DNA from: Deltaproteobacteria bacterium
GTDB lineage: Bacteria > Desulfobacterota > Anaeroferrophillalia > Anaeroferrophillales > Tharpellaceae
Length of the DNA: 6,747 nucleotides
Assembly (NCBI GenBank): GCA_013153415.1
Contig: JAADEO010000202.1
Location: 1 to 6,747, forward strand
Reading direction: 5' to 3'
The notes under the pieces were generated by a model. That model was not told where the DNA came from. It searched no databases and was given only the letters and a program-made list of their open reading frames with translations. Below are positions 1-5,243 of this stretch, in pieces (within the stretch, counting starts at the first letter, position 1; each line of letters begins with the position of its first letter). The translations under genes and the position numbers were made by a program.

Positions 1-148
1 CGCGGCCCGAGCCGCAGCCGACATCGAGGATCGCGGCTCCGGGTTCGAGGCGGTCGGCCAGCGGTTTGAGGAACGAGGTCGGATCGATCCCGACGGTGGC
101 GGCGTAGTAGGCGGCGGCCTGTTCCTGGTAGAAGTCGTTCATGTCCAT
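1..148 (-). CDS. Class I SAM-dependent methyltransferase, N-terminal fragment (cut by window edge)
   Basis: Only the first 49 residues are visible; the frame runs open off the left edge. It begins MDMNDFYQEQAAAYYAATVG and reaches ILDVGCGSGR at residues 40-49. That last stretch is motif I of Rossmann-fold methyltransferases, the glycine loop that binds S-adenosylmethionine, with the acidic D42 at the end of the first strand. The short helical lead before motif I, with its paired tyrosines (FYQEQAAAYY), is usual for small stand-alone methyltransferases. The substrate cannot be read from this fragment. The start is either ATG 148 or the in-frame ATG at 142; neither has a strong ribosome site (GAAAGA abuts the first). 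It lies 85 bases downstream of ftsH on the same strand, with a hairpin and a candidate promoter between, so co-transcription is uncertain. Confidence 0.82.
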   Translation of the reverse strand, partial: MDMNDFYQEQAAAYYAATVGIDPTSFLKPLADRLEPGAAILDVGCGSGR

Positions 149-152
149 TCTT

Positions 153-187
153 TCGTTTATTCAGGAAGCGTCTCCGTAAATAAACGA
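153..187. repeat. 9-bp inverted repeat in the methyltransferase leader
   Basis: TCGTTTATT at 153-161 is matched perfectly by AATAAACGA at 179-187, with a 17-base spacer. In the minus-strand transcript the second arm ends about five bases before the methyltransferase ATG at 148 and overlaps the weak purine-rich stretch that could serve as its ribosome site. It could be an operator or a leader hairpin that hides the start. The match is seen directly; the function is inferred. Confidence 0.45.
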
Positions 188-196
188 GAACCGTGG

Positions 197-202
197 ATTA
201 TA
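197..202 (-). promoter_or_regulatory. Candidate -10 box (TATAAT) for the methyltransferase gene
   Basis: The minus strand reads TATAAT, a perfect sigma-70 -10 hexamer, 48 bases before the methyltransferase start. No recognisable -35 hexamer lies 16-18 bases upstream (that DNA is the GC-rich hairpin at 211-227), and there is no TGn extension. An activator-dependent promoter or a chance match are both possible. Confidence 0.25.
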
Positions 203-205
203 GGA

Positions 206-235
206 AGAGCGGCCTGCCTGGCAGGCCGTCGCTCT
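206..235 (-). terminator. Hairpin behind ftsH, candidate terminator
   Basis: GGCCTGCC (211-218) and GGCAGGCC (220-227) form a perfect 8-bp inverted repeat around one base, so the real RNA loop would be about 3-5 bases. AGAGC (206-210) and GCTCT (231-235) extend it beyond a three-base bulge. The outer arm overlaps the TAG stop of ftsH at 234-236. The minus-strand bases after the stem (TCCTATAATCC) are not a true T-run, so termination may be partial, or the structure may mainly protect the 3' end of the mRNA. Confidence 0.4.
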
Positions 236-2114
236 ACTCCGCAACTATCTTTTTGACCTCTTCGCCGTCGATGGCCTCTTTCTCTTCGAGGAGGGCGGCC
301 AGCCGGTCGAGCTTTTCACGGTTTTCGGTCAGAATTTCGGTGACCCGGCGGTATTCATGTTCGACGATCTCCTTGATCTCTTCATCGATGATCCGGGCCG
401 TGGCTTCGCTGAAGTTGCGCTCGACATGCTCCTGGCCGGGGAGGAACTGGAGTTCCTGGTGCTTGCCGTAGGTCAGGGGGCCGAGTTTCTTGCTCATGCC
501 TAAGCGGGTGACCATCGAGCGGGCGGTTTCGGAGGCCCGTTCGAGGTCGTTCGAAGCCCCGCTCGAGATATCCCCGAGAACGATTTCCTCGGCGACCCGG
601 CCGCCCAGGAGGATGGCGATCTGGTCCTTGAGCTCAGCTTCGGTGGAGAGGAATTTCTCCTCGACCGGCAGCTGCAGGGTATAGCCCAGAGCGGCGACGC
701 CCCGGGGAATGATAGAAACCTTGTGGACCGGCTCCCCGGTGGGGACGATTTCGGCGACCAGGGCGTGACCCGATTCGTGGAAGGCGACCCGTTTCTTTTC
801 GGCCGCGTTGAGAGCCCGGTGCTTCTTTTCGGGCCCGGCGATGACCCGGTCGATGGCGGCTTCGAAATCGGCCATCGTCACCTTGTCGCCCTTGCGCCGC
901 AGGGCCTGGATGGCGGCCTCGTTGCAGATGTTTTCGAGGTCGGCGCCGACGAAACCGGGAGTGCGCTGGGCCACGACCGTAAGATCGACGTCATCGGCCA
1001 TCTTGAGGCGTTTGGCGTGGAGTTTGAGGATCGCCTCGCGGTCTTTGAGGTCGGGTTTGTCGACCAGGACCTGGCGGTCGAAACGGCCGGCCCGCATCAG
1101 GGCTTTGTCGAGGATCTCGGGCCGGTTGGTGGCGGCCATGACGATGACTCCGGAAGAGGAATCGAAGCCGTCCATCTCGGTCAGGATCTGGTTCAAAGTC
1201 TGTTCGCGTTCATCGTGGCCGCCCAGCGCCGGCCCGGCGCCGCGGGCCCGGCCGATGGCGTCGAGCTCATCGATGAAGATGATGCAGGGGGCCTTCTGGC
1301 GGGCCTGTTCGAAGAGCTCCCGGACCCGGGCGGCCCCGACGCCGACGAACATCTCGATGAATTCCGAACCGCTGATCGGAAAGAAGGGGACTCCGGCCTC
1401 GCCGGCCACGGCCCGGGCGAGCAGGGTTTTGCCGGTGCCCGGAGGGCCGACCATGAGAATGCCCTTGGGAATGCGGCCGCCGAGCTCCCTGATTTCATCC
1501 GGGTTCTTGAGGAAATCGACGCACTCCTTGAGCTCCTGCTTGGCCTCCTCGGCCCCGGCGACGTCGTCGAAGGTGACCTTGGGCAGGGTGTCGGGATGGA
1601 TATGGATCTTGTTGCCGATATTGAGCACGCCCTTGCCGATACCTCCCATCCTTTTCGCCATCCAGCCCCAGACCAGGAAGAGGAAGCCGAAGGGCAGAAC
1701 CCAGTTGAAGATGAATTTCTCGAGCCAGTCGCTGTTCTGGCGCACCGTGTACTTGACCCCGTTCTTCTCCATGATCATCGCCAGCTCGTTGTTCCAGTTG
1801 AGCGGCACGGTGAGGAAGCGTTTCGGCTGGCCGTTGGCGTCGGTCTCCTTGAGGGTGCCGGAAATCACCTTGTCGGTGACCACGGCTTCATCGATCTTGT
1901 GCTCCTTGACGTAGCTCAGGAACTGGCTGTAGGGGATCTCCTCCTGCTGGACCACCTTGTAGTTGTGATAGATCTGCATGGAAAAGAGGATGAAGATCAG
2001 GTAGAGCCAGAAATTGAACCCTGGATTCTGCCAGAATTTCTCCTGAGTGGTCTTGTTGATCTCAATTTCAGGTTTTCTGCTTTTGCCGTTGATGGTGAAA
2101 TCGTTCTTGGTCAT
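234..2114 (-). CDS. ftsH: ATP-dependent zinc metalloprotease FtsH
   Basis: Membrane-anchored AAA+ protease that extracts and degrades misfolded or regulated membrane and cytosolic proteins as a hexamer; in E. coli its targets include LpxC and sigma-32. The 626 residues are a complete, normal-length FtsH. In order: a 34-residue polar, lysine-rich tail; TM1 about 35-50; periplasmic FtsH_ext domain about 51-136; TM2 about 137-153; the AAA module with Walker A GPPGTGKT (223-230), pore loop FVGVG (256-260), Walker B IIFIDE (279-283 region) and second region of homology with arginine fingers R344 and R347; then the peptidase with HESGH (446-450) and third zinc ligand D523 in SNDLERA. All catalytic residues are present. 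The start is supported by GGAG six bases before ATG 2114. The N-terminal tail is longer than in E. coli FtsH, where TM1 begins almost at once. It is divergent from the unknown membrane protein at 2261 and followed by a methyltransferase gene. Confidence 0.98.
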   Translation of the reverse strand: MTKNDFTINGKSRKPEIEINKTTQEKFWQNPGFNFWLYLIFILFSMQIYHNYKVVQQEEIPYSQFLSYVKEHKIDEAVVTDKVISGTLKETDANGQPKRFLTVPLNWNNELAMIMEKNGVKYTVRQNSDWLEKFIFNWVLPFGFLFLVWGWMAKRMGGIGKGVLNIGNKIHIHPDTLPKVTFDDVAGAEEAKQELKECVDFLKNPDEIRELGGRIPKGILMVGPPGTGKTLLARAVAGEAGVPFFPISGSEFIEMFVGVGAARVRELFEQARQKAPCIIFIDELDAIGRARGAGPALGGHDEREQTLNQILTEMDGFDSSSGVIVMAATNRPEILDKALMRAGRFDRQVLVDKPDLKDREAILKLHAKRLKMADDVDLTVVAQRTPGFVGADLENICNEAAIQALRRKGDKVTMADFEAAIDRVIAGPEKKHRALNAAEKKRVAFHESGHALVAEIVPTGEPVHKVSIIPRGVAALGYTLQLPVEEKFLSTEAELKDQIAILLGGRVAEEIVLGDISSGASNDLERASETARSMVTRLGMSKKLGPLTYGKHQELQFLPGQEHVERNFSEATARIIDEEIKEIVEHEYRRVTEILTENREKLDRLAALLEEKEAIDGEEVKKIVAE

Positions 2115-2156
2115 GGTCGACTCCGTTTTCCGGGCTGAAGAAATCTTTCCGGCGGA

Positions 2157-2175
2157 GAGGGAAAAAACTTCCCTC
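2157..2175. promoter_or_regulatory. Operator-like inverted repeat between ftsH and the divergent gene
   Basis: GAGGGAA (2157-2163) and TTCCCTC (2169-2175) are a perfect 7-bp inverted repeat with a five-base spacer. It abuts the proposed -35 box of the rightward gene at 2180 and lies in the proposed 5' leader of ftsH. It could be a repressor site serving both genes, or a leader hairpin in ftsH mRNA. It does not resemble CIRCE. The symmetry is seen directly; the role is inferred. Confidence 0.4.
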
Positions 2176-2179
2176 GAGG

Positions 2180-2208
2180 TTTACTTCACGGTGACTATCA
2201 ACTATATT
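2180..2208 (+). promoter_or_regulatory. Candidate sigma-70 promoter for the two-helix membrane protein gene
   Basis: TTTACT (2180-2185) and TATATT (2203-2208) are separated by exactly 17 bases and each match four or five of six consensus positions. Transcription would start near 2215 and give a leader of about 46 bases that includes the AAGGAG ribosome site at 2248-2253. Confidence 0.5.
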
Positions 2209-2237
2209 CGAAAGGTATTGCGGGGCTTACCCGGTTA

Positions 2238-2246
2238 TTTATAGCA
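2238..2246 (-). promoter_or_regulatory. Candidate extended -10 promoter for ftsH
   Basis: The minus strand reads TGCTATAAA: a TGn extension directly followed by a -10 box matching five of six consensus bases. No good -35 box is seen 17 bases upstream, which is tolerated in extended -10 promoters. The start point would be near 2231, giving a leader of about 117 bases that contains the inverted repeat at 2157-2175. It faces the rightward promoter at 2180-2208. Confidence 0.4.
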
Positions 2247-2247
2247 C

Positions 2248-2253
2248 AAGGAG
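2248..2253 (+). promoter_or_regulatory. Ribosome binding site that fixes a TTG start
   Basis: AAGGAG lies seven bases before TTG 2261. No in-frame ATG or GTG is similarly placed, and TM1 follows at once, so this site decides the start of the two-helix membrane protein. Confidence 0.75.
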
Positions 2254-2260
2254 ACTAAGT

Positions 2261-2848
2261 TTGGATAAAAAAATTAAACAAATATTCTATCTGGCCCTGT
2301 CGCTGCTGACCCTGGTGTCCGGTTATTTCTATCTCCGGTACGCCTACAAGGTCTCCGACACCACTCCCTTTACCCAGGAGATCGTGCTGATCATCCTGGG
2401 GACGGTGGCGACCGTTTTCATTACGGCCATGCTGCTGAATCAGCAGACCGCGGTCGAGATCGAGAAGGAGCAGAACATCAAGTTTCTCGATCTTAAAGCC
2501 CGGACCTATGAAAAACTGCTCGATCTGATGGAAAAGATGTCGCTGGTCGAGAATTTCAGCGACGCCGAACTGACCAACCTGCAGTTCATCACCCACCGCC
2601 TGGCCATCGTCGCCTCTCCGGATGTCCTCAACGAGTATCAGAACTTCCTCCAGGTCATCTCGAAGATCTCGGCCGACAACAGTTTCAGCGGCGATGCCGA
2701 GCTCCTTTCCGAGGCTCTGGGGGCCCTGACCATCCAGATCCGGCAGGATCTGATCGGCAACCGACGCAGCAGCCGTTTCACCGATCAGCAGATCAGGAAG
2801 ATCATTACCAGCAATTCGTTTCGTTCCTCGGCCATACAGCACGACTGA
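2261..2848 (+). CDS. Unknown membrane protein with two N-terminal helices and a helical soluble domain
   Basis: 195 residues, function not recognised. TM1 spans about 7-27 and TM2 about 41-59, joined by a short polar loop (KVSDTTPFTQE). The rest, 60-195, is soluble, charged and mostly helical; it opens with a coiled-coil-like stretch (VEIEKEQNIKFLDLKARTYE) and has no cysteines or catalytic motif that I can name. By the positive-inside rule the large C-terminal domain is probably cytoplasmic. The TTG start at 2261 is well supported: AAGGAG lies seven bases before it and a candidate promoter sits upstream. It is monocistronic, divergent from ftsH and 255 bases ahead of the kinase gene. I recall similar conserved hypothetical proteins with the 'NIKFLDLK' stretch in other proteobacteria, but no function for them. 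The opposite strand is also open here but has no ribosome site and a low-complexity composition, so this strand is the gene. Confidence 0.85.
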   Translation: MDKKIKQIFYLALSLLTLVSGYFYLRYAYKVSDTTPFTQEIVLIILGTVATVFITAMLLNQQTAVEIEKEQNIKFLDLKARTYEKLLDLMEKMSLVENFSDAELTNLQFITHRLAIVASPDVLNEYQNFLQVISKISADNSFSGDAELLSEALGALTIQIRQDLIGNRRSSRFTDQQIRKIITSNSFRSSAIQHD

Positions 2849-2898
2849 GTATTCTTGTCGTCATCGTCCCGGGTCGCCGCGGGGTTCGAGGAAAGGTT

Positions 2899-2911
2899 CC
2901 CCCCCCTCCCC
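2899..2911 (+). repeat. C-run in the gap before the kinase gene
   Basis: Eight C (2899-2906), one T, then four C. It is non-coding in both directions. Such runs are prone to replication slippage and sequencing error. Nothing else here marks a gene. Confidence 0.5.
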
Positions 2912-2947
2912 GGACAAAAGCGCAACTTTCGGGCCCGGTTTCTCGGA

Positions 2948-2969
2948 CATCCGGTTTCGGCGCCGGATG
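2948..2969 (+). repeat. Hairpin-forming inverted repeat upstream of the kinase gene
   Basis: CATCCGG (2948-2954) and CCGGATG (2963-2969) pair perfectly around an eight-base loop. The sequence behind it is T-rich but has no immediate T-run. It could end the transcript of the upstream membrane protein gene (about 100 bases after its stop) or be a binding site ahead of the kinase promoter. The rest of 2849-3103 holds no gene I can support. Confidence 0.35.
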
Positions 2970-3003
2970 ACCCGTTTATCTTTATCGGATATGTTTCTTT
3001 TTC

Positions 3004-3032
3004 TTGACCAGAGGTAAGCAGCGGTGTAATTT
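3004..3032 (+). promoter_or_regulatory. Candidate sigma-70 promoter for the hybrid kinase
   Basis: TTGACC (3004-3009) is five of six matches to the -35 consensus. TAATTT (3027-3032) stands 17 bases on as a weaker -10 box. Transcription would begin near 3039, which leaves only about 8 bases before ATG 3047 but a normal leader before ATG 3104. Confidence 0.35.
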
Positions 3033-3041
3033 GTTAGTAGC

Positions 3042-3057
3042 TTGGCATGCGGCTAGC
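3042..3057 (+). promoter_or_regulatory. Candidate sigma-54 (-24/-12) promoter for the hybrid kinase
   Basis: TTGGCATG, four bases, then TAGC. The GG at 3044-3045 and GC at 3056-3057 have the ten-base spacing required by RpoN. The -24 half matches the consensus fully; the -12 half matches only partly (TAGCG against TTGCW). Transcription would start near 3069, so translation would have to begin at 3104 rather than 3047. It competes with the sigma-70 candidate just upstream. Confidence 0.3.
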
Positions 3058-3103
3058 GTGTTTGCGGAGGCCGGCGGCCAAATGGAAACAGGATAGCAAG
3101 ACC

Positions 3104-5179
3104 ATGACGACGTACAATTACACCTTCAGGGAACTGGTCGATCTCGAGAAGCTCGAAGCGGTTTTTTCGAGTTTCTCCCGGGCCACCGGTTACACCGTGG
3201 GGCTGCTCGAGCAGGAGAGCGGCGAGCTGTTGATCAAAACCGGATGGCGTAAGATCTGCGCCTGTTTCCACCGGGCCCACGAAGCTTCGGCGGTGCACTG
3301 CCAGACCAGTAACCGGCGATTGACCGGGAAAATCGGTAAAGCCGGGGAGATCAATATCGAACACTGTGAAAACGGTCTGGTCGATGCCTGTACCCCGGTC
3401 GTCATCGGCGGCCGCCACCTGGCCAATCTTTGTACCGGCCAGGTGTTTTTCGCCCCTCCCGACCCTGAACGTTTCCGGCGCCAGGCCCGGGAATACGGTT
3501 TCGATGAAAAAGCCTACCTCCAGGCCATGGAACAGGTGCCGGTGGTCGAGGTGGAGATTTTCAAGGAGCATCTCCGTTTTCTGGCCCACCTGGCGACGAC
3601 CGTGGCCGAGGTCGGCCTGGCCGAGATCCAGCTCCGACGTTCGGAGGAGCGTTACCGGGTGCTGTTCCGGGAGTCCCAGGATGGAGTTTTCCGGGTCAGT
3701 CTCAAAGGGCGTTTCCTGGAGATCAACCCGGCCGGAGTCAGGATTTTCGGTTACGATTCCGAGGACGAACTGAAGAGTATCGATGTTACCACCGATCTCT
3801 ATAAGAACCCCGTGGATCGTCTCTACTATATCGAGCTCATGCAGCGACAGGGGTTCGTCCGCAACCATGAGATCACCATGAAGAAAAAAGATGGTTCGGA
3901 CGTGATCATCGAGGTCTCTTCGACCCCTTTCATGGATGAGGCGGGCCAGGTTATCGGTTTTCGCGGGATCTACCGGGATATCACCGAGAAACGGATGATG
4001 GAGAACCAGCTGGCCCAGATCCAGAAGATGGAGTCGATCGGCCAGCTGGCCGGAGGGATCGCCCACGATTTCAACAACTTCCTGACCGTGATCAACGGTA
4101 GTGCCGAGATCGCCCTGCTCCACCTCGGCCAGGATGAGAAACTGATCCGGAATCTGGAAGCGATTCTCAAAGTCGGCCGCCGGGCCGAAAAGCTGGTCAG
4201 CCAGTTGCTGGCTTTCAGTCGCAAGCAGATTTTCCGGCCGGCGCCGCTCGATATCAACCGGACGATCCTGGGTATCGAAAGCATGCTGCGGCGCCTGATC
4301 TCCGAGGATATCAGGATCGAAACGATTTTGGCCGACAACCTGCCCGAAATCCAGGCTGACGTCACCCAGATCGAGCAGATCTTCGTCAACCTGGTGGTCA
4401 ATGCCCGGGATGCCCTCGAGGCGCTGGAAGAGAGTGGTTTCGCAAAGCGGATCATCATCACCACCGATACCATCAGTCTGAGTAGCGACTATGTCGGCAA
4501 TCATCCCGGCAGTGGCGTCGGGGAGCATGTCTGCTTTTCGGTTTCGGACAACGGAATCGGTATGGAAGCCGAAGTCCGCCGGAAGATCTTCGAACCTTTC
4601 TTTACGACCAAGCCCAAAAGCCGGGGCACCGGTCTCGGCCTGGCCACCGTTTATGGGATCGTCAAGCAGAACAACGGCTCGATCTATGTCTATTCGGAGC
4701 CGGGCAAAGGTACTACTTTCAAGGTCTACTGGCCGGTTCTGCAGGAGACGGGCTCATCTTTCAGAAGCAAGCGTCCGGGGAAAGAGGAGCTTCGGCATGG
4801 TTTGGAGAATATCCTGGTGGTCGAGGATGAGGAGGAGGTTCGTAACTTTATCCGCGAGGGGCTGCAGAGCCTGGGATACACGGTTTATGACGCCGCCGGC
4901 GGTCAGGCGGCGCTGGAGCTGCTCCGCGATGAGTCGCTTGTTTTCGAGCTGATGATTACCGATCTGGTGATGCCGGATCTCAACGGTCGCGAACTGGCGT
5001 TTCAGGCCCGGGAGCTGCGGCCGGATCTCAAGGTGATTTTCACTTCCGGGTATGCCGACAATTACATCGTGCATAACGGGATGCTCGAGGAAGGAGTCAA
5101 TTTCATCCAGAAACCCTACTCCTTGCAGGATTTGGGAATGATGGTTCGCAAGGTCCTGGATGGCGTGGCTAGCGGGTAA
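3104..5179 (+). CDS. Cytosolic PocR-PAS hybrid sensor histidine kinase with C-terminal receiver
   Basis: 691 residues from ATG 3104. Domains: PocR ligand-binding sensor about 8-170, with C52, C54, H56, C66, C88 and C96 and the family-type stretches NGLVD and TGQVFF; PAS about 179-296; HisKA with phospho-acceptor H321 in GGIAHDFNN; HATPase with N-box N433, G1 DNGIG (482-486), F-box FEPFF (496-500), G2 GTGLGL (508-513) and G3 GKGT (534-537); receiver about 569-687 with acidic pair E574/D575, phospho-acceptor D620, T647 and K670. Every catalytic residue is present. There is no membrane segment, so it should sense an internal small molecule; PocR domains are linked to propanediol and other small organic ligands. 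The receiver has no output domain, so the signal must pass to a phosphotransfer protein or regulator encoded elsewhere. Start: ATG 3104 has AGGA ten bases upstream and leads straight into the PocR domain. The in-frame ATG 3047 would add 19 residues but has no ribosome site. A strong terminator follows. Confidence 0.92.
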   Translation: MTTYNYTFRELVDLEKLEAVFSSFSRATGYTVGLLEQESGELLIKTGWRKICACFHRAHEASAVHCQTSNRRLTGKIGKAGEINIEHCENGLVDACTPVVIGGRHLANLCTGQVFFAPPDPERFRRQAREYGFDEKAYLQAMEQVPVVEVEIFKEHLRFLAHLATTVAEVGLAEIQLRRSEERYRVLFRESQDGVFRVSLKGRFLEINPAGVRIFGYDSEDELKSIDVTTDLYKNPVDRLYYIELMQRQGFVRNHEITMKKKDGSDVIIEVSSTPFMDEAGQVIGFRGIYRDITEKRMMENQLAQIQKMESIGQLAGGIAHDFNNFLTVINGSAEIALLHLGQDEKLIRNLEAILKVGRRAEKLVSQLLAFSRKQIFRPAPLDINRTILGIESMLRRLISEDIRIETILADNLPEIQADVTQIEQIFVNLVVNARDALEALEESGFAKRIIITTDTISLSSDYVGNHPGSGVGEHVCFSVSDNGIGMEAEVRRKIFEPFFTTKPKSRGTGLGLATVYGIVKQNNGSIYVYSEPGKGTTFKVYWPVLQETGSSFRSKRPGKEELRHGLENILVVEDEEEVRNFIREGLQSLGYTVYDAAGGQAALELLRDESLVFELMITDLVMPDLNGRELAFQARELRPDLKVIFTSGYADNYIVHNGMLEEGVNFIQKPYSLQDLGMMVRKVLDGVASG

Positions 5180-5212
5180 GCGGAGAGCGATGCTTTTGCG
5201 GGCAGGGCAGTG

Positions 5213-5243
5213 AAGCCCCGGTCTTATTCGGCCGGGGCTTTTT
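5213..5243 (+). terminator. Rho-independent terminator of the hybrid kinase gene
   Basis: AAGCCCCGG (5213-5221) and CCGGGGCTT (5232-5240) form a perfect 9-bp stem with a ten-base loop, followed by a T-run (5239-5243). It begins 34 bases after the kinase stop. Read on the minus strand the stem is the same but is followed only by TTCACTG, so it should stop leftward transcription of the exporter gene less well. The stop codon and last codons of that convergent gene lie inside the hairpin. Confidence 0.88.

Noticed and set aside
723..2138. A 471-residue open frame on the plus strand opposite ftsH.
   Set aside because: It is the mirror of a GC-rich gene with strong codon bias. Its translation is low-complexity (rich in D, G, L, V), with no domain and no ribosome site, while the opposite strand encodes a complete FtsH.
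2115..2260. Heat-shock control of ftsH by CIRCE or a sigma-32 promoter.
   Set aside because: No TTAGCACTC-type repeat is present, and the only CCCC-like -10 (CCCCGCAAT on the minus strand) has a poor, wrongly spaced -35.
2255..2842. A 195-residue minus-strand frame opposite the two-helix membrane protein.
   Set aside because: No ribosome site, low-complexity composition, and no membrane or domain pattern. The plus strand has AAGGAG, a promoter and clear membrane helices.
2967..3017. A 16-codon open frame starting MTRLSLSDMF in the gap before the kinase.
   Set aside because: No ribosome site, and its ATG lies in the arm of the hairpin at 2948-2969. Chance is the simplest explanation.
3047..3103. 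ATG 3047 as the kinase start.
   Set aside because: No ribosome site precedes it, its 19 extra residues do not resemble PocR sequence, and it overlaps candidate promoter elements. It is kept only as an alternative.
3053..4528. A 491-residue open frame on the minus strand opposite the hybrid kinase.
   Set aside because: Same codon-bias effect: composition rich in D, L, G and Q, no recognisable domain, and every kinase motif is intact on the plus strand.
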